DNA of 64,000 nt from positions 15,888,437 through 15,952,436 of the forward strand of contig NC_088313.1 of NCBI RefSeq assembly GCF_910592395.1, read 5' to 3'. Positions 13,366 through 26,997 of this stretch are shown one piece after another. The first letter of the stretch is position 1. Each line of letters begins with the position of its first letter. The DNA is from Lineus longissimus (Eukaryota > Nemertea > Pilidiophora > Heteronemertea > Lineidae). Position numbers and translations under genes: made by a program. The notes below the pieces were generated by a model that was given only the letters and a program-made list of their open reading frames with translations, was not told the DNA's origin and did no database searches.

Positions 13366-14519
13366 TGATTTGAAAATAAAGAAGGCAAATGTTTCCTCGT
13401 CGCTTTCATTGCAACTTGAAAATTGAGTATGCAACTTTAAATTCGGATTGATTCATTGTTTGTATCTTCTCGATGCTCAGATTTCAATGTCGTTTTGATA
13501 TAAATATTCGAGGGGTAGCTCAGCCTACTTGGTAATGCAGGATAAAGAAGATTTTGAGATTATCCTGGAGAGACCACCACGACGCTGAGACAATTACCCG
13601 GTGTCAAGTTCCAATTAAGCAACACTTGAAACAGTTTTACTAACTTGGAACCAGATGGATGAATTGAGGAAGGTGATTAAAAGCTTAACATTGATTAACC
13701 ATTTGCAATTCATCTTGGAAAATTGCTGTGCTACATGTGTACATGGAAAGATATTCCCTGCTGTTAGTGTTTAATTATACATTGTTATTTCCTTGTTAAT
13801 CTTGAGGATAACGTCACAACAAGATCGTAGGGATATAAGTTCACTTCAAGAGCAGACGTTTTGGTACTAAAGACACTGTGAATGAAAAAAAGCGGGTTAT
13901 TCTAAGTGTGATGTGGTCATCAAATGAAACCATGCGTTTATGGCTAAAGTGGTTCATCATCTGCAATATATATTTTGCCGTAAAAGCAAAAATTTACACC
14001 GTAACTAAGTCATAAAGAATAAACCACTGCACTAAAAATGAAGAAAAGTCAATTACATGTAATTGCAAGCGGGGAATGTACTAGTATTCGACCAGAAGAT
14101 TTCAGATCCTTTGACCCATCCGCAAACAATGGATGAAGACCTAAAAAAAACCGGGAAAACATACAAACCGATCATATATAATTAGCGAAAGATGAACGCA
14201 GGTGTTGACTTGTCTAATATTGAAAGTCTTCAAACACACGTCTTCTACGCCAACAGGTCATCTATTTGCCAAGTCCAAGTGAAGTGGGCTGAAGGACCAT
14301 ATCGTTCAAGTCAAGTGTACCAATCATGGGCCCAAGAGGTTGCAATTATAACCATTGAATCAAGGATTTAGGCCATCGACATGGCGCAAAATATCAACTC
14401 GATGATCATTGAGTGAAGTCTCTCTGAAGTGCGCTGACAACCTCTTTGTGGCATCTCCTGACCCTTGGTATGAAGTGAATTATAAATCATATAAAGTGGG
14501 AACACTTTGCAACACTTAC

Positions 14520-14865
14520 TTTTCTCGATGGGTGTTTCCTCTTGTGATCTGGTGCTGGCCGGGGAACACTGCAGTGTTGCGTCATTTAGCGTAGAGACCG
14601 GGCTCAAGGAGGGATTCGGGCTCAGATTCGTGTACGTTGTGACGTTCTGAGGTCCAAGCTGCTGTCCGTAGTCGCAGTGGGGATTGCAAGGTATCGTTGA
14701 TAGCATGTGACTGGAAGGTCCGTACGCCATTTGGACAGGCGCGTCTATTCCGTAACACGTGTTTGCGGCGAAATTTTGAAAATCCATGGTGCAATTCTGC
14801 TGCTCGGTCATGTTCAAGATATCCTTTACTGAGAATGGCGTAGAGAGTGCGTGGTTTGATAACAT
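14520..14865 (-). CDS. NK4: NK4/Nkx2-5 (tinman-type) homeobox protein, exon 1
   Basis: The N-terminal coding exon (115 codons plus one base) starts MLSNHALSTPFSVKDILN. The segment TPFSVKDILN (residues 9-18) is the TN domain, an eh1-like Groucho-binding repression motif placed just after the start, as in Nkx2-5. The rest is polar and low in conserved motifs (residues 19-115, rich in Q, N, S and P), as usual for this family. The donor is AAAA|GTAAGTG, giving phase 1, which joins in frame to exon 2 more than 5.5 kb away. The two-exon structure with the homeodomain entirely in exon 2 matches vertebrate Nkx2-5. Assignment to NK4 rather than another NK2 member rests on the TN domain spacing, the homeodomain sequence and the GIRAW tail of exon 2. 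Upstream on this strand I see no clear TATA box. Confidence 0.9.
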
Positions 14866-17696
14866 TTCTTCCGCGAGGGAAGATACTACAGATGGGTGCC
14901 AGTTGCACCAGATGCACCGACTGATTCAAAACAGAAAATCCAAAGTTATCTGAACACGTGTAAACAGCGGTGAAGTAATCGACTGGATTGTCCACTTTAG
15001 TGTTCCTACTTTTAAGTGTCCTTCTGCCGTCTGCTAAATATTTTATTGTCGTCTGCTTATTTTCCGTGTTGCCTCTCCTCTCAAGACACTTACTCTTGAC
15101 TCATTAACCAACAATTAGCTTGAGTCGGTCCAACAGTCATTTTGACCACTCTGCTTTGGACAAGTCGATTAATCCAGGGAGGTAAGCCCTTAGAAGGATG
15201 CTGTCAACTTCAGCAAAGCATTGGTAGAAAGGTAAATACTGAACGGAAAAGAATGTTGTCAATCACCACAATATCAAAAAGCTAAGTTTGACCAATTGTT
15301 TGTAATTGAAATGTACAAAATATACAAAAAAATGCAAATGTTCACTTCTTCTTGCAAACGTTGTTACCATCGGGAAAATGGTATGATCCAAATCCTAGCA
15401 GAAGTTCTTCAGAGAAAGTGATATTTACTCGAGTTGGGCGCAATTTGTCGAGAGACATCCTCTCAATTTGATTGGCTGCTGGAGTCACGTGGTAAAAATG
15501 TTTGACGAAGATTGACTTGTGCAATCAGATTACGGTACGGTCTATTAGCAATGGAAGAGTTCGATGTCAATAATTGTTTGAACTTATCCCGTATCATTGT
15601 TTGGTTAGTGTCAGGATGAACAACCAAAATATTTGTCGACCAGGCATTCATGCTCATGCAAGATGGCCAGACAGACTTTCTCTAAATTCTATTTCAAACT
15701 TGTAAAGTTCTGCAGTAAGTTGGGTCACAATCATCATTTTCTATTTGATGAACAAGCCGCATTTTTTTCTTTCTGAAAACGGTGAAATGAGAATTTGGCA
15801 GCAAAAACGTTCGCGTGCACATACAAGGCGACAAGTGGGAGCATGACGCCCATCTATCGGAAAACAATATATCAAAATTTCATCTATGTATGTCAACAAG
15901 AAATAAGCCTAGCAATAGAGGTAATGTCATTGGGACTCGCTAATAAGGCATAAACATCATTTCTTTATCATTGCTGAGCTGCATGGAGAGAGATTCGTTC
16001 AGAATTGGTCTTTCGAGGATAAAGTCCCTGCCAAAATGCCGGGAAAATACTACCTTAAGAATACGAATTGTCTTTTTCGTGGACCTGCAGTGTTACCCCT
16101 TGCACAGGGTTACATCTGTTCGTGAGGGACAGTTCCTCACTGGCTGGGAACACCGATTGGAACGCTTGGGCTACTGAGTGAGCATCCTAATCTAAACCAG
16201 TATAAGTAAAATGACACATGTTTGTCAGATTGTGACAGCTAAATGGGCCTAGGAACCAGCGGGACTTTGATGAGGTTCCTTGATGTCGCATGACCCCGCC
16301 AAGCCCAGCGCAAAGTTTTACGGAAATGGCCTACATCTTGCAATGTTTGGGCTGCAATGGCGGCACAGGAAACCTGCCGTGCAGATGGCCAGGCAGATAT
16401 GATTTAATTGCCTGGCACTAGCGGCTTGGATTGTAATCCTACCCCTCCCAACCGCCGGCGACATCCTCCGGGCTACCGCAGATAGCCAGACTCATCCTGT
16501 CCTCGCCGTAAGCGGGTCACAATGCACAACGGAAGTCGCACAAAATGGTTTATATGCAATAAAGGCTTATGAACGATACACATGAATATTTACCAAAATA
16601 TCATAAGCCTTCTGTTTTAAAACCGTTTCCCTGTATAGGCCTGAGGCAAATCTCTAGGGTTGCATTTGCAATTTGTCATTCTTTTTCTTCTTCTCACTAG
16701 CGTAATCTGTTTTTAAGAATTTGGAAGTCGTCTGTAGTTTACAACGCATTTAATTGAAGAATTTGCAAGTTCTAAACGATGCCCGCGGATAGAAACCGAA
16801 GAAACGAACTTAGAGTAGCCAGACTAACAAGGAAGACAAAATGTAATGCCCATATCCGACCAGGATGCTTTGCAGTTGCTATCACTCTATTGCATCATTA
16901 TCTTGATCTGATCTAGCTCGGTTATTGATATGACGGGCCTCGACGTAGCAACAGGGCGCATATGGACGCAGGGCCTATTAAACATCCCGCGACTGGCCTT
17001 CAGAGATAATCCTTACGATAACAAAGGAATTAAATACTTTGGCGACTAAAATTAAAAACAACTACAGTATTTTTTGCAAGGAAAAATGTTATCTGCCTGA
17101 AGACCATGCACTGCACAACCGGCTGTTTTATATCTCACTTCCATTGAATTTCCGGTAAATGACACACTTTCTGTTCAGATAAATATCTGAATTAGGCTAG
17201 GCATCCAGCTCGGCAAACAACTAATATTGTCTTATTGAAATATTGACTGAATAAGCAATCGTGCGTTGACTCGGCTAATGAGAACTGCGCTGAACATTGG
17301 ACGCGTCTCAGTTGCGTTTCCCCTCCGCTCGTCGTGCGATTTTATTCTCTACTGTTCTGATAAAACTTTAATGCTACTCTGCGCTCCCAAATCAAACGAA
17401 ACGAATGTGAAAGTGGAGACAGTGTAGCAGTCTTAATTGTCCCCGAGGATATAGTGTCTTCCTCTTTCGTTTGGTGACGGATTAAGGTTAGTTCTACATA
17501 CATGTACATGTATAGGGACCTTGAATACCGGTTCAGAGATGGAAAGCTGATACTACCTGGGACACTCTATCCTACGGGACGTTTAAAGCGGTCACACCGG
17601 CAATGTCTCGGCAGTCAGGTGGCCGAGTCCCACCCATGATCCGTTCTGTACATTTCATTTCGACTTCTTGTTTCCCTTTAGCAAATATGGCGCGCT

Positions 17697-17785
17697 TAAT
17701 CCGCATATTAATCAACAATCATTTGCCCATTTGTATGAATTAAGATGTAAACTGATTAACGATTAATTATGGATAGGTTAATTAT
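17697..17785. promoter_or_regulatory. Candidate homeodomain-site cluster upstream of NK4
   Basis: Within 89 bases there are cores of the TTAAT/ATTA type in CTTAATCC, ATATTAATC, GAATTAAG, GATTAAC, GATTAATTATGG and GTTAATTATG. It lies about 2.8 kb upstream of the NK4 start. The composition is AT-rich, so chance occurrence is possible; only cross-species conservation could show function. Confidence 0.25.
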
Positions 17786-20163
17786 GAAAGAGACCTTGTC
17801 TTTGGCTGTGACATTTGGGTCACTGGCTGTGACGCTGTAAAGGTGATGACATTTCGGAACCACTGCTTTCGTTGTGCAGTCTCGAGCAAAGAAATCTTCG
17901 GCAAAGTGTTCCCGCTTTGAAAATGAGAACAATCTATTGTATAACCAATTATCGTAAAATGACTATTGAATAGGAGAACGATAACGAAAAAAGTTCGAGT
18001 TACTGTCGGGAATGTAGCAGACCGATCTCCCGTGAGGTTCGGGGGAAGGCAATACCTATTTACCTGCCGGGGCGATCGGCGAAGATAACACCCAGGTAGC
18101 GAGGAACCCTCTATCGCACATCTGTAAAATTTCACTGTCTTTCTAGGCAAGGCGGGGTTATTCTCATGCTTCCGAAGAAAGTTTTTTCAAAGCTATACTC
18201 TGACAATGATACTGCAATATGTCCGAATCCCATCTTAACAGACGTCCCTGAAGAGCTCGTTAAAGGGACTTTGCAATATCAGAGCCTTGTTTTTCGTCGA
18301 GATGGCACACACCTGCGCTTTGGCCAACGTATTCGTGACCGCGCGGACAAGAAACCAATACTTCTCCCCGCGCTCCCCGTGGCTAGATTTTGAAAGCAAG
18401 CCGACCCATCAGAGCGGCGCACGGTAGCGCGTATCTCTCAGTTGTATCTTCCCGTCTCCACCCGTCTGATACCAGTGTGATACTCTCTCCTTCCGTTTCG
18501 AGACTTATCCCACACATCAACTCTTTGATACTACACAACAAAAACAAAAGATAACTTAGACAGGAAATACCCCCGGTTTACTTTTTTGAGGAAGCCTGCT
18601 TTATTTACTGTTTTCCTCAGTTTCACGAATTTGACAATTAGGTTGATATCGCTGGCAGGGATTTCGTTTTTTTAAGTTGGCATACCACATGAAGTATTCT
18701 GACTCGTTTATTTCAGTCTAGTTTATGTCACAATATACCCATAAATGAATAGCAATCTTTACATCAATGTAGAATATGACACCATCAGCAGCGATTTACA
18801 TCATTTTAAATTCATTTTAAAGGTAATAGTCAATTATTTCTCCTGCACGGTCGATAAAAAACACATCTATTTTCATGTAATTAATCAATTAATCAATTGG
18901 CAAACGTGTGAATGTGATCCCGAGTCGCGGTTCCATTGCCACCCGTTAGGTGGCGGCCATCGCGCGATACGATAAAGGAATAAACCAAAAGGGCTTATTG
19001 CTTATTACTAATTCGTCTAATTTTAAGTGATAACGATCAACATGGCCCTCTCGGCTCAACATCATCAGTATTTCACGCGGTGTCCTATCAAGCCAGTGCA
19101 GCGAGTGGCAGCCAGCAATATTCTCCTATTGATATTACTAGTTCACGGTAGATTAACCGATCAATTAGCAATTTCATCAAGCTATTCTACGATGACTCTT
19201 AAATGGGCCATGCCTACCATATCTACAACTGTCTTATCAATGTTTGTACACACAGAGTCAGGTGCCTGTGGTACAAGACGCCGTATCACTAGCATTTTAT
19301 CTACAGAAATAAATCGAATTAAAACTTGGCAGCAGTCTGTCTTTCTGTTGGTGATGTTGCCGTTGATTCATGCTAAAGTGAACCAAAACGATGCATAATC
19401 AATGCGCTGATGAGCGTTATATAGATGTCAACTTAGCATGTTGAAACTCACTCAAAGTCGTCCCAACCCAAGTTTACTTTGATGCCGTCTTCATATCTTT
19501 TCTAAGATGTACTGCAGATTCCATCCATCTTGACTTGGGACGGACGTGTTGTTCATCCTAACCTAACTTGACCAGAATGAGACGTCTATTCCATTCAGAA
19601 AACAACACCACGCGTGCAATCTTCACATGAAACATAGTTGTGAAGCCACGCCACCCCGCCCCGGACGGACTAGATGTTATCTAGTTGTCCCGCCAGGGGG
19701 CCCATCTGCTCCGGTGTATCCCCTCATCCAATCAACGGGAAGTAATGTACATCTCATATTGGTTTACCTCCAGTTTACCCAGGCAACAAATTGCTAATGG
19801 TAAAAGGAGAAACCTCCAGATCTTTAACCGGACCACCCCCGTCTCGACAAGCATTATTCATTTCTATGTTTTCGGTTGGCTTGTTTCTCGCCATTCGAAT
19901 CGCAGCAGGTGAGATTAATGTGACGTCATGAGGGTGGGCGGTATCATTTCTGAGTCTGATTTCATGTGAGATGGCCCTTTAATTCTCGACCCGCCACCTG
20001 TACAGCAGGTAACACACTGCCAAAGACGAACAATAGTACTGGTTGTGACTACCACCAAGGAAGAGCGCCATCTGCAAGACAACAGGGAAGATGACAGCGG
20101 AGGGGAACACCGTCAGAAAGACAACAAAAAGAAAGCGAAGACCGATGACAGACGTCGTAACTG

Positions 20164-20255
20164 TCATATATGGTCTCGTAGAACTTAGAGTAACCGGACT
20201 AAGTCTAGTTACTCTAAGCTTAGAAGACTACCCATCATGTATACTACATATATGA
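20164..20255. repeat. Foldback (inverted repeat)
   Basis: A perfect 11-base stem CTTAGAGTAAC (20184-20194) pairs with GTTACTCTAAG (20208-20218) around a 13-base loop that itself contains GACT and AGTC. Further out, TCATATATG (20164-20172) pairs with CATATATGA (20247-20255), with partial pairing between. It could be a decayed miniature transposon or a transcribed hairpin. No coding gene covers it. Confidence 0.6.
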
Positions 20256-23200
20256 CGATTCCACTATAACACCGGTCATTTCTGCACGCATGTGGGTATA
20301 TCGCACAACCATTGGTATATTGTGCCAGAGAATATTGGTTGTGCCCCTTATGCTGTGGTGAAGACATCATCACAAGACTCGAGACACTGACAGACAAGGA
20401 CAAGAGAACCTTTCTTTTTTTCAGAATCTTGATGATGTGACTGTCTTCCATGTTTAACACGGGTTAAGCCGAGTGGCATATACGCGGCTAGAAGCTGTAC
20501 AGATTTACTTGGAAAGATGTTAGTTCCCAGGTGATAATCCAGACACTAACAGACAGGAACTCTGATCATGTAACATTTGACATGCTTGAATGTGATTGCC
20601 TTACTCTTACTTTGTCGGTCGTCAGAACCTGCAATCTCCTCCTCTCGCAAGCATCACCTGGCGAAGGAAGGTGGAACGAGTGGTTTGACTGGTGCATAGA
20701 GCTTAGTAAAGGCAGCGCTGCAGTAGAGTTGAGATCTCGTGGTAGTCATGCCGGGTAGTCATGGCATCCAGGTCAATTATTCTCACCACAGCAGTTTTAC
20801 AAGCTGCGGGAAGGTGGAGTCCTGCATAAGGCATTCTTTCAACGCTTGGACCAAAAATTCTGTGCCATTTACAACCGCGATTGGGCCATTTGTCCATCTA
20901 GATCCTAAATCCTAAGCTGTTTCAAATAAGCCGTTTGCGGCACGTTGCCCCGGGAGTGGCTAACGACACCCTCTCTTATGCGACCTTGGCAATTATCATC
21001 GATTGCCGCGAAGTCCTACATGCATGATTGGGACGGCAAAGATCAAACAGATCATGTGCATTTCGCTTATGACCAAAATTATGTCGCTCGTTTAAAAACA
21101 AAATATTTACATTGCGGTGATGATTATCGCGCACCTAGACGCGTCTTTCGGTAATTATCTGATTGTCCACTCAATTACACTCAAAGTCATTGGTACAAAC
21201 TAGTTGGATTTTAATAAGAAGCTAAGTGGCTTGTTAACGGATTTATTGATATCAGTTTATCCAATCAATGGACAATGACAGTCAATACTTTCACTGATCT
21301 CGACCACCCTGCAGAATACGCGACGGATTGGTCTTAGTGGCGACTGGTTGTGACAACAAACTGAGCTGCCGGCGAGACAATTTCGCAACTGTTGTCATCT
21401 CAAGATCGTCGGTTCCATTGTTAGAGCTATTTATACAGACTGAGGGTGTCTCTATCTCTCAAAGTGGTATAGAAGGTTATACAGGGTGTCTCAAATTTGT
21501 ATAGCCAGTCAGGCACAAGAGGGCACAAGAGGTTCCATGAATATTGAAGTGTTTGAAGGTTCTTTTATCGCATATAACGCGATGGCATATTTTTCCTGAC
21601 TTTTCTCATAATGAACATTTGACGTGCGATTCAGAACAGCCAGAAATCTACAGAAAGCGAACATTCTTCACGAAGCTTGGGCTATATCAACATCTCTTGA
21701 TGTATGGCTTGAAATGTAAGAGGTTTTAAGATGATAATCATACAGAAGAAAATTTGCAACGTTCAAAGCAATTGGTTCCAAACTTACAAAATTGATCTTT
21801 TTCATGCAACGAAATTTCTCCCGCGAACACGGTTGATGTTAGCAAAAAAATACATACTTATGTAAAGAAGATGAGAAGGTTTTGCTTCATGGTTGGCCTA
21901 TTATGCGATATTTTCTAAGAGATGCATAAATAATTATGCTAATGAAGCTAGGTTTGAGTTTCAACAAACTCACCTTTACTCTTACAATAAATAGATGCTA
22001 ATACTGTTGGCACTGACAACCGACGATTTGGCTCATGCCTACGAAAACAAATACCTTCATGAGTTGTGAAAACAGTTTACGGGAACTCTGACACCGAAAC
22101 GCGCAGCACAATTCATCATGTTGCCCAGACGGGTTGCGAATTGGTGCCTAATGATTACTGACAGACGCAATTTCTACAAGGCTCCTAACATAATTGCCCC
22201 AGACAGATTCTCCACTCGTGGTTTAGCGCCTCGTCTTGCAAGCCGCGCAAGAACGTTTTGCCAAAGGAATGACAAAGCTAAACATGGTTTAATTTGTAAA
22301 CAAAGAGGCAAGAACAAAAAAGAAAAATAGATACAAAGTGAACACTCGGGAAGTAATACATAGCAGGGAAGTTCCTTGTACAATCCTACACAAAGGATGA
22401 TAAGAATATATACTTACGGCTCTTCATCCCTTTTGGGACATGTGTTTTTGCCTCGATGCAATCTCTCTATACTTCTCTCCTCTTTCGCTTCCTTGGCTGC
22501 CTCATCTCAGGAAAATCCCATCTCATTCAGCTCAGCTGCAAATGCAAATGCAAAAAATGCATCACCAGCATTCCAAGTTAAAAAATCTATTTCGAGGCTT
22601 TATAAAATTGTCGTTAAGTAACGAAAAAGATAAGAACACACTGAAGAAAATAGATTATTATGAATGGCAAATTTAGTAAGTAAAGAGTATTAACATTTGA
22701 TTGGCTGGGATTTGTGAAGTCTGCAATAGTACGCAGCGACTGTCACTCGGCACCACACAATTTTTGTTGAAGGAGTCCTGCAGCATCAAAAATTGCAGCG
22801 CGTGCGCAGCCGGTTTTAACGTTAAATTGTCTTCGATATCGACCAAATATCGCAATAGATACTTCTGTAGAAGCAAACTTCATAACTTTTCTGTTTCTTT
22901 TGAAGAGAAAGATTGGCACAATATTTGCACCTGACGATGACGGGATAGAGGTATAACACAGACAGGGGCAATGAGAAACGAACTGGAAACTAACAAGAAG
23001 ATCAACCAGTGACGCCATTTGTGGCATGTGCTGTCTGGCCAGGAAGGGAGATGGATGGCCAAGATGGCGCGCAAGAGCCGCCTGTCTGAATGCAACTCTC
23101 TGACCAACATTCTTAACTCTCGATACACAAGTGATAGTGATACTTTCAATATATTATTTCGGACCTGCAAATCTGTGGATTCCTGCAAATCTGTGGAGGT

Positions 23201-26200
23201 CAGTGGTGGCAAAAACACATTTGTTTGAAGTAATGTTTCTTGGTGGTTGACATTTCCCATCAGATACCATTGTGTTTTGCTTGGTTTTAAAATCGGTGGG
23301 TAGTCCGAATACTGGTTTATAATTGGACACATGAAGCTTACTCCACCCTCGAATACTCATAATCGAATTCAACTGAAACTAATGCCCAGTTTGCCTCCAA
23401 CTTTAACGACTTTACAAGAAACTCTCGAAACTTTGATCACTGACAGGTGATATCGAGCTTCAATCAGAATTCCTTCTCCCCTCGGCGGGCTTAACACATT
23501 TGGAGTCTCTTGCCATTAACGATGGTCCATCGACTTTCAAATTCAATCAAATATGACACACAATTGAAATAATATTTTCATTTGAGTTATCTTATTCGAA
23601 CTCATCTCAGGAATTCATCGTGACCTCATCATATTGGAAGAACTTCATGCAGTATTTATGAACCTTATTTCGAAACTGCTTGAAGGCGTTTACCAACACA
23701 GAAGCCTTTCACCTCTTTTTGTTCTTGCTTTGCCGTTGAGATCGCTGGTGACACCTTCATTCCATTAATGTGTACGCTGAAACTTCATTGCCTTTTTAAG
23801 TATGAAAAATTAGTATCTTAAAAATCTTGTTTAACAGCTGGTAATTAGAAAGCGGACGAACAAAATGTACGGAACTAAATTATGATACAATAACGATGTT
23901 GACGCCTGTGTGTTGACGCGACGCCTTTTTTCAGATAAAAAGGCAGGATGTGGTGATATCGAACACATGAGTGGGCAAACAAGAAAAGAATGGCGATATA
24001 GAGGTGCCTTACAAACAGTAAAATATCGCGCCTTTCATATGTACTTGTGAACAAATTAGGCGTGAATTATATCGGAATAAATTTCAGCGTTTTGGAGAGC
24101 TAGTAAACGTGGGGTCGAGACCGGCGGCGCCTTGAGGACAAAGGCCGATTCGTATCGGGTGTAATAAAGGTGACATATCCCGCATGGGGTGCAGGAGACA
24201 GCAAGTTTTGCCTCATGATATGCAGCAATATGGCCACCAACTTCCCGGGATTTATTCCACCGGCCCAGACTTTTCCTTCGGTCAGTGCGCGCGAATTTGC
24301 CGCAGCGTTTCAGTCGGCCTGCGCCTCCATCGGCTATTTTTGTCCGATTGGCCGCAAAGTAGTTCAGTTCTTGCTGCTTTTTAGAAGCAAGAAACCCGTT
24401 TTTTCTCGCCTCCCACCGCTGTTATGGATTAACAAGTAAAACAAAAACTGTTCTGCGACTGAAAAAAGGATAAACTAGTTATAACCGCGGCTTTCTAAAC
24501 GATAATTTTGAAACCTGATGTTTCATTGATAGCCACGGTGTTTGATTACAAACGTGGCTCAGACAATACGTGATCCTATAATCTTTGTGAATCATTAGAT
24601 AAAGCAGGTGCACCATGAACAAGGAGACAGGCCATTCTACCTCTTAAAGTGATACAGCAATTTGAGACCGTGGCTGTCGCCTCAGATCCCCGACTCGCTT
24701 GTCAGTCCGCGGACTGCTGATGCGCAGTGAAAGTCCGCAAGTGGGAGGACGCGTGGTCTTTCCAGGAAGTCGTGTTGGTCGAAACATTTCTGCAACTGTC
24801 CCGTTGTTCTGATGACAATAATGATCAGGGTGGCTTCTTTGGAGCACAACTGCCGACTAAGTACACACATATGCAAAAAGAAAATTCACTTCAAGCAAAA
24901 TTTTGGCAAGATAAAAATGCGTGATTCTCATAGGTTGTTTCAAATATATCATATGGCAAGTGATATGGCGCCAACGGATAATGATCATTTTGTTTTGCGG
25001 ATTCAGTAATCAACGTTTTCCAAAGAGGATGAATCAGCTAAGTTTTATTTTAATAAAGTATTATGGCTGTACACATTTTAAGCCAATATAAGCACAACAG
25101 GTACATGTACCATCCTTGGGCAAAACTTCCGAAAAGAGTGACATCTTCCCAAGGAAAAGGATTGATCTTGCCGCTCTTTATAACGAACTAATGATCAATT
25201 CCTAAACTAATGTCAAAATAATTTGCTAATAATGACTAGAAACGCTGACTTAAACCTTCTCGAGATTGCGCTGACACAAAGCCCAAACTGGCGTCGCTCC
25301 CCGCCGCCGCATCGGAGTCATGACTCAAGCCAAGATCAACCAGACTGATAACCTCCCCTGGACGAATTTAGCATTTTAATGTCTCAGGAAACAAATTTTA
25401 CACCGCTTCTTTCACCTGGCGTTCAGTCTTATCACGGCGCGATCGGGCCTTCCCCGCTACCATTCTACTCCTTCACAAATCGTCCCCGGATAATTCCCCG
25501 ACTCAAAGTTCCGCAAAGGCGCAACGGAAGGGTCAGATCATTATCTTAATCGCGAGTTGATCAACTTGCCATATAGGCCTGGGCGGTCTTTCTCTGCCGT
25601 GATTAATGAGAAACGATTATAACGTTTAGGAGCCATCAAGGGCGAAAAAGAGATAATTTCCACCCCAGTCTTTTCAAATTTGAACGCGTTATTGTTGCAT
25701 CGTAGTTTACTGCTTGCTTTCATCACCCGTATCATCTCCCGGAGGAATCTGGCAAGAGGGGCTTTCTCAGGAGGGTTGTTACAGCACCAACTCCTGCTGA
25801 ACAGCGCCATCTCGCCATACCGACCCGCCAAACATGTCCGGCCGTTAAACATGCGATGGGGGGGGGGGGCGAAACTCATAGGAAATATTGTTTATATGCG
25901 CCCAAACTGGCACTCTTGCAGTGAGCGTACTCTTCAGAGTCAAACAAAAAGTCAATCCTATGCTGTGTATTTTTTTTATCGAGACCTACGACCTAATCCA
26001 AAGGTTGTGAACTTTAAGACATAGTTGGTAGAGCAAAAGATGCTTTTGAGATTGTCCCCGGCGATCATTCGGCATTTGTATAACGGAATTCATTCATTGG
26101 GCAAGTTTAAATGGTTTCAATCAAAACAAGCCCATGGGCGAGCGATCCGACAGAGATAAGCAACATGACCGAGATGCTATCGCGAAAATTGGACAGTGTT

Positions 26201-26934
26201 TTCATCCGAGTTCTGCATATTGCATGACTCTCACACAATGGCCGACTTGGCGAAGTGTCATCTCAGCGGCAAGATCATCTATCTTCATTTTCTGGTGACA
26301 TAAAAAGTACAATAAACCTCACCATACAATGCAAACCATATCAATATTGCCAACATGGTAATTTCATTCAATAAATTTAGTAAATACGCATATTGTCCGC
26401 TATGAAAATGGAGTTTAGAAACCGATTAAATTCGCCTGACAATCGAGGTAATTCTTGTGACTTTCGACCGTGAATGAAACCTATCTTGCACTTAGCGAAT
26501 ATAAAGCTGCTTAAAAGTTCTTCAAATCGATATTTTACTGCGCACAATTCCTTCACAGCTTGAAGTTTGCAGTCCAGTAAACACATTTTGAATAAAAACA
26601 TCAATTTATTTTATGATTATGGACTATTTACGTTCATTTCATGGCTGTATGGTGTCTTCCTGATGTGTGTTTCACGCATTCTTAACCCAGGAATCGCGGT
26701 CGCTTCTTAAGTCTGAAGTTAAAGAAATTATTATGATTTCTAAACATTTCCCACATAAAACGGTCATTTTATTTTGTAAAATAGCGGCATCTTTTTTCAT
26801 TTCTCATCTTTTTTCTGAAGAGCGAATACAAAGTCTGCATGTGAAGTTTGAGATGGTAAAGAAATGCACTTTTTTACGAAACCATCAATCAGTACCATCC
26901 ACGGACTTAAATTAACAGGACCGTGATTTTATCA

Positions 26935-26997
26935 ACTAATTTCTTGCTTTTGAGCAACGTTTGTCCACCAATTTCTTTCTTTTGAGCAACATTTTCC
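26935..26997. repeat. Two-unit tandem repeat, about 32 bases
   Basis: Two units share the core AATTTCTT(G/T)CTTTTGAGCAAC (unit starts 26935 and 26967), with a few substitutions. Local duplication in intergenic DNA. Confidence 0.75.

Larger units (their letters stand above)
8940..14519 (-). other. NK4 intron 1
   Basis: This is a 5.6 kb intron with no coding exon. It contains six NK2-type TCAAGTG cores (TCAAGTG at 10046, 10150, 13111, 13322 and 14311; CACTTGA at 13623), a TA dinucleotide repeat followed by a poly-C tract (about 9780-9835), a 31-base sequence present twice (10519-10549 and 11507-11537), a 212-base tandem duplication (12946-13365), and a perfect CRE-like GTGACGTCAC near 11201. 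If the upstream acceptor of exon 2 is used, 8940-9056 is coding. Confidence 0.7.

Noticed and set aside
13509-13580. tRNA-like start 'ggggtagctcagcc' followed by 'ttggtaatgcag'
   Set aside because: It resembles an A box, but no B box and no matching acceptor stem follow at the right distance.
22880-23332. 150-codon open frame on the minus strand
   Set aside because: It is the longest unexplained frame in the gene-free DNA, but its translation has no recognisable motif or repeat, and overlapping frames on both strands are open to similar lengths.
25680-26024. 114-codon plus-strand frame
   Set aside because: No family resemblance and no supporting exon structure; it includes a translated poly-G tract.
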